Positions 8,249 through 17,496 of a stretch of DNA of 64,000 bases are shown piece after piece; position 1 is the first letter of the stretch, and every line of letters begins with the position of its first letter. This DNA is from Sphingomonas endophytica (GTDB lineage Bacteria; Pseudomonadota; Alphaproteobacteria; Sphingomonadales; Sphingomonadaceae). The stretch lies in NCBI RefSeq assembly GCF_014199415.1, contig NZ_JACIJN010000002.1:248001-312000 (forward strand). The letters are read 5' to 3'. Below the pieces are notes generated by a model that ran no database searches, had not been told where the DNA came from, and saw only the letters and a list, made by a program, of their open reading frames with translations. The position numbers and the translations under genes were made by a program.

Positions 8249-8319
8249 GGCAGGACCCCCGTTGTTTTCCGAAGGGTAGGGGCGTCGCAGGTCGACAACA
8301 AGCGACCTGTCGGTCCGAT

Positions 8320-8396
8320 CGTCATTGCGAGCGGAGCGAAGCAATCCAGTGTTGGATCAGGACGCCCTGGATTGCCGCGCTACGCTCGCAATGACG
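8320..8396. repeat. Family A palindromic repeat, copy 3
   Basis: Family A palindrome whose arms contain a few mismatches (left GAGCGGAGCG against right CGCTACGCTC; right arm has TTGCCGCGC). It lies between the 3' end of the TonB receptor gene and the 5' end of the amidohydrolase gene. Confidence 0.9.
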
Positions 8397-8400
8397 GAGG

Positions 8401-11184
8401 TTACATCCGCAGCGTCGCCGACAGATAGAAGCTGCGGCCGTAAAAGCTGCTCTCCTGCCAGATCGACGGATTGTTGTTGTAATAGGCCTCTTCGCGGCTG
8501 TTGTTGAGGTTGATGACCCCCGCGGCGAAGCTGAGATAATCGGTCGGAGTGAAGCCCGCCGACAGGTCGAACTGCGTCCGCGCGCGCACCGTATGGCCCT
8601 CGGTCGCGAAGAAGCTGTCCGCGCCATTCTGCTCGTAGGAGCTGCGGTAATTGGCCGACAGCCGCAGGCTGAACAGCCGGTCCTCCCAGTAAGGCGTGAT
8701 GTTCGCGGTGTTCTTCGACAAGTTGCGCACCGTGAAGCCGGTGCCGATCGCCACCTTGGTCGGGATCACGCGCGTATAGTTGGCGAGCAACCCGAAGCCG
8801 TCGACCGGCAACCAGCGGTCGAACGACTGGTTCCAGCTGACCTCGACGCCGCGGATGCGGATCGTGCTGGGGTCGTTCGAGGTCTGGGTGATGTTATAGA
8901 TGTTGCCCGCGGCGTCGACGCAGTCGCCGTTGGTCGCGCCGCTGCTGGCGCGGGACAGCGCGGTGCCGTTGAAGGCCGACGGGCAGACCAGCGACGAGAA
9001 GGTGCCGTTCTTCACCCATTTGTAGAAGCCGTTGATCGACAGCGCGCTGGCCGGGCCGTAATACCATTCGACACCCAAATCGAGCTGATCGGCGGTCAGC
9101 GGCTTGAGCCCCGACTGGCCGAGATCGACCGTCAGCGTGCGCGTGCCGACCGGGAAGGTGTTGGCGGTCGACGAGGTGGTCTGCGCCAGCGAACTGCGCG
9201 AATCGAGGATCGGGCGCACCAGCACCTTGGCGGCGGCGAAGCGCACCTGCAGCGTGCGCGTCGGCTCCAGCACGAGGTTCAGGCTCGGCAGGACGTTGTC
9301 ATATTCCTGCGTCTCGACATATTCGCCGATCTTCTGCGTAACGTCGGTGTAGCTGCCGGTGCGCGGCTGGGTGATGTTGCCGTTCACGACCTGCTTGGTA
9401 TGTTCGTAGCGCACGCCGAGATTGCCGCGCAGCGTTGCGCCGAACACCATGCTGTCGAGCGACGCCATCGCATAGACGGCGGGGATGTAGCGATCGACGG
9501 TATAGCTGCCCTCCGGCGCGGGCAGGTCGGGCACCGCGATCCCGGCGTTGGCGAGCGCCTGACGATAGCCGGCGGTATCGGGCGCGATCCACGCATTGGG
9601 CAGGTTGCCGTTGCCGTCGAGGAACCCGCCGACGCCATAGCTGGCCGCCGACAGCGCGGGGAACAACGTGCTGGTCGGCCCCGGACGGTTGGCGATCGAC
9701 CCGAGATCGTGGCGGCCGACATCGCGCACGAAGCTTTCGTGGCGGAACTTGGTGCCGGCCGCGAATTGCGAGATCGGGCCAAGCGTCACGTCCTTGGTGA
9801 CGTCGACCTGCGTCGAAACTTCCTTGCCGGTGGTGCGACGGGTCGCGCCGTTCGGGAACTCGTTCCGCACCAGCGTCGCCTGATTGTAGAGCGCCGGATC
9901 GGACAGGTTCGCCGCGACGGTGTACTTCGGCTTGCGCGGGTCGGTGATGTCGAGCGTCGCCGACGGGATGGTAACGCCGAGGATCGCGGCATCCTCGCGC
10001 GAATAGGCGTAGCCGCGCGTGAAATTGCCGACCGCGCGGACGGCAAGCCCGTCCTCGTCCTTCCACTTCATCGCCAGCGTATAGCCCTGGCTCGACAGCT
10101 TGCGGCTTTCCTCCTGTCGGTTGTTCTCCAGCGTGAAGTTGGTCGCGGTCGTCACCTTCGACGCGCCGTCGCTGATGCTGCCGGCGGTCAGCCGCGCGGT
10201 GTTGAACAGGAACACCTGCTGGTTGACGTCGTACTTGGTGTCGTCGCGCGCATAGATCGCGGTCGCGTCGATCTCGAGCCGGTCGGTTGGTCGCCATTGC
10301 ACGCCGCCGCTCCCCGTCAGCTGCTCGATCGAGCGGTCGATGCGGCGATAGCGCGGGCGGCGCGGGACGGCGATGACGGCGCCGTTGATCGTCTGCGTCG
10401 CCCAGCGATCCTGGAACAGATAGTCGGCGCGATCCTCGAGCTTCTGATAGCCGAGGTTGACGTACACGCCGACGCGACCGTCCGCGAACTGGTCGACATA
10501 GCTGGCGCCGAACTTGGGCGTGATCGTCTTGCCGGCATATTCGCTGTTCTGCGCCTTGGCGGACAGCACGATCTTGCGGTTCTTGTAATCGAGCGGCTGG
10601 ACGGTCTGGATGTTGATCGTCCCCGAAAGCCCGCCGCTGTCCATGTCGGGGGTCGGCGACTTCAGCACCTGCACGGCGTTGGCCAGTTCGGTCTGGATGA
10701 TGTCGTAGCGGAAGCCGTCGGTGAAGTCGGCGCTCTTGAAGGTCTGGCCGTTGATCGTGGTCAGCGCATATTGCGGGCCGAGCCCGCGAATGCTGATCGT
10801 CGCGCCGCGGCCGTTGATGTTCTGCATCTGCACGCCGGAGATGCGCTGGATCGATTCGGTGATGTTCTGGCTCGGGAACTTGCCGAGATCCTCCGCCGAG
10901 ATGCCGTCGCTGACGCGCGTGTCGCGGCGCTTGGCATCGAGCGCGGTGGCGATCGAGGCGCGGAACCCGGTGACGACGACCTCGCCCGCTTCCTCGGCGG
11001 CGTCAGCGGCGGCGATCGGCTCGCTGGTCGCCGGGGTGGGGGTAACCGGCGCGTTGGGATCGATCGGAACGGTCTGCGCCAGCGCGGCGGGCGCCATGAA
11101 CCACAATACCGGCCCCGCGGTGCCGAGCAGCATCGTCTTCACCGCACGCGCCACGCGCGCCGGTTCGCGAACAACAACAGCCAT
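8401..11184 (-). CDS. TonB-dependent receptor (TonB-Xanth-Caul type)
   Basis: Outer-membrane active transporter of 927 residues. The N-terminus has a basic region and a hydrophobic export signal ending ALAQ. A plug domain follows, starting at the EVVVTGF box, with LGKFPSQNITESIQRISGV and RGATISIRGLGPQY, which is typical of the TIGR01782 group common in Xanthomonas, Caulobacter and sphingomonads. A C-terminal beta-barrel ends FYLSATLRM. Members of this group often import plant or algal oligosaccharides, but no enzyme neighbours indicate a substrate here. The ATG at 11184 is preceded by GGGTAGGG; in-frame upstream starts at 11211 and 11340 are less likely. A TTGACA box and a palindrome lie about 100 nt upstream. 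Confidence 0.9.
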   Translation of the reverse strand: MAVVVREPARVARAVKTMLLGTAGPVLWFMAPAALAQTVPIDPNAPVTPTPATSEPIAAADAAEEAGEVVVTGFRASIATALDAKRRDTRVSDGISAEDLGKFPSQNITESIQRISGVQMQNINGRGATISIRGLGPQYALTTINGQTFKSADFTDGFRYDIIQTELANAVQVLKSPTPDMDSGGLSGTINIQTVQPLDYKNRKIVLSAKAQNSEYAGKTITPKFGASYVDQFADGRVGVYVNLGYQKLEDRADYLFQDRWATQTINGAVIAVPRRPRYRRIDRSIEQLTGSGGVQWRPTDRLEIDATAIYARDDTKYDVNQQVFLFNTARLTAGSISDGASKVTTATNFTLENNRQEESRKLSSQGYTLAMKWKDEDGLAVRAVGNFTRGYAYSREDAAILGVTIPSATLDITDPRKPKYTVAANLSDPALYNQATLVRNEFPNGATRRTTGKEVSTQVDVTKDVTLGPISQFAAGTKFRHESFVRDVGRHDLGSIANRPGPTSTLFPALSAASYGVGGFLDGNGNLPNAWIAPDTAGYRQALANAGIAVPDLPAPEGSYTVDRYIPAVYAMASLDSMVFGATLRGNLGVRYEHTKQVVNGNITQPRTGSYTDVTQKIGEYVETQEYDNVLPSLNLVLEPTRTLQVRFAAAKVLVRPILDSRSSLAQTTSSTANTFPVGTRTLTVDLGQSGLKPLTADQLDLGVEWYYGPASALSINGFYKWVKNGTFSSLVCPSAFNGTALSRASSGATNGDCVDAAGNIYNITQTSNDPSTIRIRGVEVSWNQSFDRWLPVDGFGLLANYTRVIPTKVAIGTGFTVRNLSKNTANITPYWEDRLFSLRLSANYRSSYEQNGADSFFATEGHTVRARTQFDLSAGFTPTDYLSFAAGVINLNNSREEAYYNNNPSIWQESSFYGRSFYLSATLRM

Positions 11185-11276
11185 TTTCCCTACCCCCGAT
11201 AGATCAAGCATGTGACGCCGGCCGGTTTGTCCGGTCGCGGGTCCTGCTCCTCCTGCGCCGCTACGGTGCTTTGGTA

Positions 11277-11291
11277 AGACCGGTCTGTCAA
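11277..11291 (-). promoter_or_regulatory. Putative promoter/operator of the TonB receptor
   Basis: On the minus strand a TTGACA hexamer (11286-11291) is followed at once by the perfect 10-bp palindrome AGACCGGTCT (11277-11286), within TTGGTAAGACCGGTC on the plus strand. The TTGGTAAGACC half-site resembles operators of GntR-type sugar regulators. No good -10 box was found, so this is tentative. Confidence 0.35.
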
Positions 11292-11345
11292 TTGGTTTTA
11301 CAGCGGTAGCATTTTGCCCTGACCAAAGCGAACCATGCATTTAAT

Positions 11346-11370
11346 GGAACTTACTAATCCAAAGCAGGTT
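11346..11370 (+). promoter_or_regulatory. General stress (EcfG-type) promoter
   Basis: GGAAC (11346-11350), 16 nt, then GGTT (11367-11370). The alphaproteobacterial EcfG consensus is GGAAC-N16-17-CGTT, so one base differs. It lies 56 nt before the CsbD-like gene, a class often under general stress control. A perfect match of the same spacing precedes the HdeD-like gene (31642-31666). Confidence 0.55.
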
Positions 11371-11425
11371 ACTGTTATCGGACGGGCAGGGTGACCCCGC
11401 TCCCCTTATTTCCGAAGGAACGAGC

Positions 11426-11794
11426 ATGAACAAGCACGAGCTGCACGGTGGTGCACGCTATGTCGGTGGCAAGGTCGAGAAAACGGTCGGCGACGTCGCC
11501 GAGCGGCGTGACTGGCAGAGCGACGGCGTGCTGAACCAGATCGCGGGTGGGGCCGAGAATCTGCTCGGTCGCGCGCAGTCGGTCGCGAGCGACGTCGCCG
11601 AGATGGCGCCGGGCGTGATCGACGAGGCGCGTGAGCGGATCGGCGACGCGGTCGACCACGCCGGGGCCGCAGCGCGGCACGGCACGCAGGTCGCCGGCGC
11701 GACGGTCCGCGAGCACCGCGCGACCTCGCTGGCGCTGGTCGCGGCGCTGGGTGGTGTCGCGCTCGGCTGGCTGCTGTTCGCGCGGCGCGACTGA
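11426..11794 (+). CDS. CsbD-like stress protein with C-terminal membrane anchor
   Basis: A 122-residue protein. Residues 1-50 (HELHGGARYVGGKVEKTVGD) have the CsbD-like pattern of small charged stress proteins. The middle is amphipathic and coiled-coil-like. The C-terminus carries one transmembrane helix ending GWLLFARRD, the arrangement seen in ElaB/YqjD-type ribosome-associated membrane proteins. AAGGAACG precedes the ATG. It leads a cluster with a multi-TM protein and an entericidin-like lipoprotein. The EcfG-like promoter upstream suggests induction under general stress. Confidence 0.75.
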   Translation: MNKHELHGGARYVGGKVEKTVGDVAERRDWQSDGVLNQIAGGAENLLGRAQSVASDVAEMAPGVIDEARERIGDAVDHAGAAARHGTQVAGATVREHRATSLALVAALGGVALGWLLFARRD

Positions 11795-11856
11795 CGGGGA
11801 GCGGCGGCGGTCGTCCCGGTCGCCGCGCTATCGAGACAAGAGTAACAGGAGTGCGT

Positions 11857-12738
11857 ATGGCAACGAACTATTCGGCAGGCAGAATGCCGCTGGACGAGCA
11901 GGTAATCGCGCGCGCCGGACGGCGCGTGTCATGGGGTGCCATTTTCGCGGGCGTGGTGATCGCCGTGGCGGTGCAGTTGCTGCTCGGTATCCTCGGCACC
12001 GGTATCGGGCTGTCGATGGTCGATCCGGTCGAAGGCACGACGCCGGGGGCGACGGGGTTCGGGATCGGTGCGGGCATCTATTGGCTGATCACGACCGTGA
12101 TCGCGCTGGGCGCGGGCGGCTATGCCGCTGCGCGGCTGTCGGGTGTGACCGAGAAGTTCGATGCGCTGTCGCACGGGCTGGTCGTGTGGGGCGTCACGCT
12201 GATCCTGACGCTGTATCTGCTGACCTCGGCGGTCGGCGGGCTGATCGGCGGCGCGTTCCGCACCGTCGGATCGGTCGCAGGCGCGGCGGGCGCCACGGTT
12301 GGTGCGGTCGCACCGCGGGCGGCACAGGTCGCCGGCATCGATGCGCGTGACGTGCGCCAGGAGGCCTCGGCCTATCTGTCGGACGCGCCGAACGATCCGG
12401 CCCAGATGACCGCGGAGCAGGCGCAGACCGAAATTGCGCGGCAGCTCCCGGCGCTCGCGCACGGCGGTGCCGCCGGCCAGCGCGCCGAGAACCGCATCGT
12501 CGACGTGGTCGCCGCACAGCGGAAGATCAGCCGCGAGCAGGCGCAGGCGCAGGTGACGCGCGCCAAGGCGCAGTTCGTCGAAACCAAGAACGACGCGGTC
12601 GCGACCGCCAAATCGGCGACCGATGCCGCCGCGGGGGCAGCGGCCGGCACCTCGTTCATCCTCGTGCTCGCGCTGCTCGCCGGTGCCGGTGCGGCCGCCT
12701 TTGGCGCGACGACGGCCACCCGCCGCCGCCTGCGCTGA
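11857..12738 (+). CDS. Multi-TM membrane protein of unknown function
   Basis: A 293-residue inner-membrane protein. Three transmembrane helices lie in the first ~125 residues (around 25-47, 65-90 and 103-128). A long soluble, Ala/Gln-rich helical stretch follows (AQTEIARQLPALAHGG, QRKISREQAQAQVTRAKAQF). A fourth helix is at the C-terminus before TATRRRLR. Similar proteins are annotated 'PhnA-like' in sphingomonads without functional support. ATG 11857 is preferred over GTG 11851 because CAGGAG lies 6-7 nt before it. It follows the CsbD-like gene by 62 bp and is probably cotranscribed. Confidence 0.75.
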   Translation: MATNYSAGRMPLDEQVIARAGRRVSWGAIFAGVVIAVAVQLLLGILGTGIGLSMVDPVEGTTPGATGFGIGAGIYWLITTVIALGAGGYAAARLSGVTEKFDALSHGLVVWGVTLILTLYLLTSAVGGLIGGAFRTVGSVAGAAGATVGAVAPRAAQVAGIDARDVRQEASAYLSDAPNDPAQMTAEQAQTEIARQLPALAHGGAAGQRAENRIVDVVAAQRKISREQAQAQVTRAKAQFVETKNDAVATAKSATDAAAGAAAGTSFILVLALLAGAGAAAFGATTATRRRLR

Positions 12739-12744
12739 GTGCCC

Positions 12745-12773
12745 GCGGCGGGCCTGCGTATCCGGCCCGCCGC
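12745..12773. terminator. Hairpin between the multi-TM gene and the entericidin gene
   Basis: Perfect 10-bp stem GCGGCGGGCC / GGCCCGCCGC with a 9-nt loop, directly after the stop codon at 12738. No T-run follows, so it may attenuate or stabilise message rather than terminate fully. Confidence 0.5.
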
Positions 12774-12798
12774 ACCCGTTTCGTGAAAGGAGACGAAC

Positions 12799-12933
12799 AT
12801 GACTCGCACGATCGCTCTCGCCGCCGCGACCTTCGCGATGCTGGCGCTGTCGGCCTGCAACACCGTTCACGGCGCCGGCAAGGATCTGAGCTCCGCCGGA
12901 AAGACCGTGACGAAGGCCTCGGGTGAGAAATAG
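12799..12933 (+). CDS. Entericidin-like small lipoprotein
   Basis: A 44-residue lipoprotein precursor. The signal peptide ends in the lipobox LSAC with Cys20 as lipid attachment site. The mature part (NTVHGAGKDLSSAGKTVTKA) matches the entericidin A/B pattern of a short amphipathic helix. AAAGGAGACG precedes the ATG at 12799. Entericidins are stress- or osmotically-regulated envelope peptides. Its place after the CsbD-like and multi-TM genes fits an envelope stress cluster. Confidence 0.8.
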   Translation: MTRTIALAAATFAMLALSACNTVHGAGKDLSSAGKTVTKASGEK

Positions 12934-12942
12934 GCCGCTCAT

Positions 12943-12973
12943 GAAGCGCGCCGCTTAGCGTTGGGCGCGCTTC
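12943..12973. terminator. Hairpin after the entericidin gene
   Basis: Perfect 10-bp stem GAAGCGCGCC / GGCGCGCTTC with an 11-nt loop, 10 nt past the entericidin stop codon. It probably ends the stress cluster transcript. The T-run is poor. Confidence 0.6.
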
Positions 12974-12990
12974 CGATCGCCCTGTCACGA

Positions 12991-13016
12991 CCCGCTGCGA
13001 CGTTCGTCGCGGCGGG
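12991..13016. terminator. Hairpin between convergent entericidin and eda genes
   Basis: Eleven-pair stem CCCGCTGCGAC / GTCGCGGCGGG (one T-G pair) with a GTTC loop, 15 nt beyond the eda stop. It likely ends the Entner-Doudoroff operon on the minus strand. Confidence 0.6.
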
Positions 13017-13031
13017 CCGTTCGACGTCGGA

Positions 13032-13637
13032 TTACCTTCCCAGCGACGCCGCCGCGCGGGCGCGCGCCTCGATCTCGGGCAGCGTGCCTTCGGTCACCCA
13101 GCTGCCGCCGACGCACAGCACCGGGCCGATCGCCAGCCAGTCGGGCGCGCTGGCCTCGGTGATGCCGCCGGTCGGGCAGAATTTGCACTGGTAGAAAGGC
13201 GCGGCGAGCGCCTTGAGCGCTTTCACCCCGCCGCTGGTCTCGGCCGGGAAGAACTTGAAATGCCCGAGGCCCAGATCGAGCCCGCGCATGATGTCACCCG
13301 CGGTCGCGACACCCGGCAGCCATGGAATGTCCGCTTCGAGGATCGCCGCGCCGGTCTTGGTCGACAGGCCGGGGGAGACGATGAACTCGGCACCCGCCTC
13401 CTTGACCTGCGCGACCTGCTCGGTCGACACGACGGTGCCCGCGCCGACGATCGCGCCGGGAACCTGCTTCATCTCGCGGATCGCGTCGAGCGCGGCGGGG
13501 GTGCGCAAGGTCACCTCCAGCACCTTCAGCCCGCCCGCGACCAGCGCCTCGGCGAGCGGACGCGCCTGCGCGGCGTCGTGGATGACCAGCACCGGGATCA
13601 CCGGGCTGGTGCGCATAACGGTTTCGATCTGGCTCAC
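13032..13637 (-). CDS. eda: 2-dehydro-3-deoxy-phosphogluconate (KDPG) aldolase
   Basis: Splits KDPG into pyruvate and glyceraldehyde-3-phosphate, the last step of the Entner-Doudoroff path. The 201-residue length is normal. The catalytic Glu is in LEVTLRT, the Schiff-base Lys in HFKFFPAETSGG, and the phosphate-binding segment is PTGGI. The start is GTG at 13637, preceded by AGGAG and overlapping the glk stop codon as GTGA. The next ATG (MRTSPVIP, residue 8) would be further from the ribosome-binding site. Last gene of the operon. Confidence 0.95.
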   Translation of the reverse strand: MSQIETVMRTSPVIPVLVIHDAAQARPLAEALVAGGLKVLEVTLRTPAALDAIREMKQVPGAIVGAGTVVSTEQVAQVKEAGAEFIVSPGLSTKTGAAILEADIPWLPGVATAGDIMRGLDLGLGHFKFFPAETSGGVKALKALAAPFYQCKFCPTGGITEASAPDWLAIGPVLCVGGSWVTEGTLPEIEARARAAASLGR

Positions 13638-14602
13638 GATTGATGCTCCTGCGCGAAGGCGGCCGCGGCCCCGAACAGGCCCGGCTGCGGATGGGTGATG
13701 AGCTTGACCGGGATCGCCGACATCAGCGACTGGAACCGGCCCTTGGCGACGAAGCGCTGGTCGAACCCCGAGCGCAGCAACTTGTCCTTGATCCGCAGGC
13801 CCAAACCGCCGGCGATCACGACGCCCTTCGCGCCATGCGCCAGCGCGAGGTCGCCCGCGACCGCGCCCAACGCGAGGCAGAAGCGATCGAGCGCGGCGAG
13901 CGCGATCGAGTCGGTGCCGTCCAGCGCCTCGCTCCAGATCGCCTTGTCGTCCTTGTGGATATAGGCGCGGCCCTCCAGCTCGGCGAGCGTCTCGTAGATC
14001 GCGACGATCCCCGGCCCGGCGACGATCCGCTCGACCGACACGCGCGTGTAGGTCTTTCGCAGCCGCTTGAGCAGCGCGTCCTCGATCCCGTCGAGCGGGG
14101 CGTAATCGGTGTGCCCGCCTTCGGTGGGCAGCACGCGGTACCGGCCGTCCTGCTTATAGACCTGTGCGACGCCCAGCCCGGTGCCGGGGCCGCACACCGT
14201 CGTCACCCCATCGGTCGGCAGCGGGGTGTCGGGGCCGCACAGATGCTCGAAGTCGGCATGGGGCAGCTGACCGACCGCATGGCCGATCGCGCCGAAATCG
14301 TTGATGATCGTCCAGGTCGCCGCGCCGAGCCGCTCGGGGATCAGCGACGGGCGGATCACCCATGGATTGTTGGTGAGGCGGATCACGTCGCCGGTGATCG
14401 GCGAGGCGACCGCGATCGCCGCCGCGTCGGGCAGGGTTCCGCCCATCCGCTCGCGAAACGCCTCATAGGCGGTCTGAAGACTGGCGTGCTCGGCGGTCTT
14501 GAGCGTGGTCGGCTCGCCCAGCGAGACGACGTGCCCGCCCTCGACCTCCGCAATGGCGAAGCGCGCGTGCGTGCCCCCGATATCGACCGCTACGACCTGC
14601 AT
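13634..14602 (-). CDS. glk: Glucokinase
   Basis: Phosphorylates glucose with ATP to glucose-6-phosphate, feeding Zwf in the same operon. It is 322 residues, the size of the proteobacterial Glk family. The ATP site near the N-terminus is [11 protein letters not shown]. Other marks are [19 protein letters not shown] and the GGH of [10 protein letters not shown]. The C-terminal [10 protein letters not shown] is the adenosine segment. ATG 14602 is preceded by GGGAG. It overlaps eda by 4 nt downstream and is separated from edd upstream by a palindromic element. Confidence 0.95.
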   Translation of the reverse strand: MQVVAVDIGGTHARFAIAEVEGGHVVSLGEPTTLKTAEHASLQTAYEAFRERMGGTLPDAAAIAVASPITGDVIRLTNNPWVIRPSLIPERLGAATWTIINDFGAIGHAVGQLPHADFEHLCGPDTPLPTDGVTTVCGPGTGLGVAQVYKQDGRYRVLPTEGGHTDYAPLDGIEDALLKRLRKTYTRVSVERIVAGPGIVAIYETLAELEGRAYIHKDDKAIWSEALDGTDSIALAALDRFCLALGAVAGDLALAHGAKGVVIAGGLGLRIKDKLLRSGFDQRFVAKGRFQSLMSAIPVKLITHPQPGLFGAAAAFAQEHQS

Positions 14603-14610
14603 ATACTTAC

Positions 14611-14710
14611 TCCCTCTCCCCGTGGGGAGAGGGCTGGGGTGAGGGGTCGCCTCAGGCGACACCGCTCGTGGCAGACCCTCTCCCAACCCTCTCCCCACGG
14701 GGGAGAGGGC
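14611..14710. repeat. Palindromic element between edd and glk (family D)
   Basis: Two G/C-rich arms, CCCTCTCCCCGTGGGGAGAG (from 14613) and its near-complement ending at 14710, around a spacer with CGCCTCAGGCG. Each arm is itself a small palindrome. It lies inside the Entner-Doudoroff operon, so as RNA it could slow polymerase or protect the upstream message. Confidence 0.8.
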
Positions 14711-14717
14711 TTAAACA

Positions 14718-16547
14718 TCAAAGCCCCGCGCCGGCCAGCACCGCGCTCGCGCCCTTCTCGGCCTCATCCGCCAAGCCGCGGAACATGCCGAACAATTCGC
14801 GGCCCATGCCGCTGGCCGGGGCTGGCGTTGGCGCCTGTTCGCGCGCCGCCCATTCGTCGGCGGGCACCAGCGCCTCCAGCGTCCCGGCTTCGGCATCGAC
14901 GCGGATCAGGTCGCCGTCGCGGATCAGCCCGATCGCACCGCCGCGTCCGTTCAGACCGGGCAGCGCCTCGGGCGAACAATGGATCGCGCACGGCACCTTG
15001 CCGCTCGCGCCCGACATCCGCCCGTCGGTGACCAGCGCGACCTTGAACCCGCGGTTCTGGAGCACGCCGAGCGGCGGGGTGAGCTTGTGCAGTTCGGGCA
15101 TCCCATTGGCGCGCGGCCCCTGGAAGCGGACGACGACGACGACGTCCTGCTCCAGTTGGCCGTTCTTGAACGCCTCGAGCACCTCCAGCTGGTCGGCGAA
15201 GACGCGCGCCGGCGCCTCGACGATCCAGCGGTCGCGCTCGACCGCCGAGACCTTGATGCACGCGCGCCCGATATTGCCCTGCAGGATGCGCATCCCGCCA
15301 TCGGGCGAGAAGGGCGCGTCGGCCGGACGCAGGATCGTCTCGTCGCGGCTCTCGCCGGCCGGTGTCCAGGTCAGCGCGTCGCCGTCCAATGTCGGCGCGG
15401 CGGCATAGGCGGTCAGGTCGTCGCCCGCGACCGTCATGATGTCGCGGTGCAGATAGCCGCCCGCCAGCAACTCCTTGATGACATAGGGCATCCCGCCCGC
15501 CGCCTCGAAGCCGTTCACGTCCGCCGAGCCGTTCGGATAGACGCGCGCGATCAGCGGCACCGCCGCCGACAGCCGGTCGAAATCCTCCCAGTCGATCACG
15601 ATCCCCGCCGCGCGCGCGATCGCGGGGAGGTGGAGCAAATGGTTGGTCGACCCGCCGGTCGCCAGCAGGCCGACCGCGGCATTGACCACCGCCTTCTCGT
15701 CGACGCACGCACCGAGCGGGCGGTAATCGTCGCCCTGCGCGCCGATCTTCGCGAGCCGGTGGACCGCGGCGCGGGTCAGCTCCTGCCGCAGCTTGGTGCC
15801 CGGATTGACGAACGCCGCGCCCGGCATGTGGAGGCCCATCACCTCCATCATCATCTGGTTGGTATTGGCGGTGCCGTAGAAGGTGCAGGTGCCCTGCGTA
15901 TGGTAGGCGGCGATCTCCGCCTCCAGCAGCTCCTCGCGCCCGCAATCGCCGGTTGCGAAGCGCTCGCGCACCGCCGCCTTAGCCTTGTTGGGCAGGCCCG
16001 AGGGCATCGGCCCGCCGGGGATCAGGATCATCGGCAGATGGCCGAAGCGCAGCGCGCCCATCAGCAGCCCGGGCACGATCTTGTCGCAGATGCCGAGCAG
16101 CGCCGCGCCCTCGAACGTGCCGTGGCTCAGCGCCACCGCCGTCGACAGCGCGATCGTGTCGCGGCTGAACAGCGACAGCTCCATCCCGGCATAGCCCTGG
16201 GTCACGCCGTCGCACATCGCGGGCACGCCGCCCGCGACCTGCGCGGTCGCTCCGACCTCGCGCGCCCAGACCTTCATCTGCTCGGGATAGCGATAGTAGA
16301 CCGCATGCGCGGAGAGCATGTCGTTGTACGCGGTCACCAGCCCGATGTTCATCGCCTGATGCTGCGTCTTCATCGCCTCGCGGTCTTCGGGCGTGCCGGC
16401 ATAGGCATGGGCGAGATTGGCGCAGCCGAGCCGCGGGCGGCCGATCCAGCCCTGCCGCTCGCGTTCGATCAGCGAGAGATACGCCTGCCGCGTCGGGCGG
16501 CTACGTGCGATGATCCGGTCGGTGACGGCGCTGACGGCGGGGTTCAT
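14718..16547 (-). CDS. edd: 6-Phosphogluconate dehydratase
   Basis: Dehydrates 6-phosphogluconate to KDPG, the signature Entner-Doudoroff step. It is 609 residues, full length for the IlvD/Edd family. Cysteines expected to hold the catalytic [4Fe-4S] cluster are present in [23 protein letters not shown] and GACVDEK. Other family marks are [10 protein letters not shown] near the N-terminus and [14 protein letters not shown] near the C-terminus. It lies between pgl and glk in the operon. The 131-bp gap upstream carries no clear promoter. Confidence 0.95.
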   Translation of the reverse strand: MNPAVSAVTDRIIARSRPTRQAYLSLIERERQGWIGRPRLGCANLAHAYAGTPEDREAMKTQHQAMNIGLVTAYNDMLSAHAVYYRYPEQMKVWAREVGATAQVAGGVPAMCDGVTQGYAGMELSLFSRDTIALSTAVALSHGTFEGAALLGICDKIVPGLLMGALRFGHLPMILIPGGPMPSGLPNKAKAAVRERFATGDCGREELLEAEIAAYHTQGTCTFYGTANTNQMMMEVMGLHMPGAAFVNPGTKLRQELTRAAVHRLAKIGAQGDDYRPLGACVDEKAVVNAAVGLLATGGSTNHLLHLPAIARAAGIVIDWEDFDRLSAAVPLIARVYPNGSADVNGFEAAGGMPYVIKELLAGGYLHRDIMTVAGDDLTAYAAAPTLDGDALTWTPAGESRDETILRPADAPFSPDGGMRILQGNIGRACIKVSAVERDRWIVEAPARVFADQLEVLEAFKNGQLEQDVVVVVRFQGPRANGMPELHKLTPPLGVLQNRGFKVALVTDGRMSGASGKVPCAIHCSPEALPGLNGRGGAIGLIRDGDLIRVDAEAGTLEALVPADEWAAREQAPTPAPASGMGRELFGMFRGLADEAEKGASAVLAGAGL

Positions 16548-16678
16548 GATGGTCGGTCCTCGTCAAGCCGGGGGCGTCCCGGCGCCTGCGACCCCGCGGG
16601 GCCGTAGGGGTAAGCCTTTGCGTCACCACGCCCTTCGGAACAAGGGCGCGGCGACGACCGGCATACGTATTCGCGGGT

Positions 16679-17386
16679 TTACGCGGCCCAGTGGATGTCG
16701 ACGGGCAGCTCGGCGTCGGCCAGCACGCGCCCGATCGGATAGGGCGACCCCGCACCTTCCTTGATCGCATCCTCGATCACCTTGCGCTTGGCGTCGCCGG
16801 TGACCGCGATCATCAGCGCGCGCGCGGTGACGATGCCCTGCCGGGTAAGCGACACGCGCGCGACCGGCGCCTCGGGCGGCAGCGGATCGGGCATCACCCC
16901 GATCGCGCGGCGCTCCTTCGGCCCGTTGAGCGCCTCGTCATAGTCCGGGCCGGGGAAGATCGACGCGGTATGCCCGTCGCCGCCGACGCCGAGCAGGCAC
17001 AGGTCGAGCGGCCAGTGCAGGTCCTGCATCAGCGCGTCGGCCGAGCGCCCCGCCGCCTTGTAATCGTCGGTCGCCTTGGGGACGATCGGCATCACGCGCG
17101 CGCCCTTGGGAATGAAGATCTTGCCCAGCGCGGTGACGTTCGACAGCGCGTCGCCCAGCGGCACGATCCGCTCGTCGCCGGGGATGATCGTCACGCGCTT
17201 CCAGTCGAGCTTGGCCTTGGCCAGCTTCTCATAGGCGGGCAGGGGGGTCTTGCCGCCCGCCAGCGCGATCACCGCCGAGCCGCGCGCGTCGATCGCGCTT
17301 TCGATGACGAACTGGATGTCGCCCGCGACCGCATCGGCCAGCTCGGCGGCGTCGTCATATTCCCACCATTCGATTTCGGTCATCAT
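16679..17386 (-). CDS. pgl: 6-Phosphogluconolactonase
   Basis: Hydrolyses 6-phosphogluconolactone made by Zwf to 6-phosphogluconate. It is a 235-residue DevB-type lactonase of the glucosamine-6-phosphate isomerase fold, with ALAGGKTPLPAYE, IIPGDERIVP and LLGVGGDGHTASIFPG. Two adjacent ATGs (17386 and 17383) are possible. GAGGTAG sits only 1-4 nt upstream, which favours 17383. A palindromic element fills the gap to zwf. The order zwf-pgl-edd-glk matches Zymomonas and Caulobacter relatives. Confidence 0.95.
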   Translation of the reverse strand: MMTEIEWWEYDDAAELADAVAGDIQFVIESAIDARGSAVIALAGGKTPLPAYEKLAKAKLDWKRVTIIPGDERIVPLGDALSNVTALGKIFIPKGARVMPIVPKATDDYKAAGRSADALMQDLHWPLDLCLLGVGGDGHTASIFPGPDYDEALNGPKERRAIGVMPDPLPPEAPVARVSLTRQGIVTARALMIAVTGDAKRKVIEDAIKEGAGSPYPIGRVLADAELPVDIHWAA

Positions 17387-17392
17387 CTACCT

Positions 17393-17487
17393 CGTCGCCC
17401 CTGCGGAGGCAGGGGCCTATGTCTGTATCCTCATGCCACTCCGCCCGGAGGCGAAAGACATGGGCCCCTGCCTGCGCAGGGGCGACG
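17393..17487. repeat. Palindromic element between zwf and pgl (family C)
   Basis: Arms begin CGTCGCCCCTGCGGAGGCAG (17393) and end in its complement (GCGCAGGGGCGACG, 17487), with an inner pairing TATGTCTGT / AAAGACATG-like segment. It lies within the operon, right up to the pgl ribosome-binding site, so the folded form could affect pgl translation. Confidence 0.85.
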
Positions 17488-17496
17488 TGAATCAGG

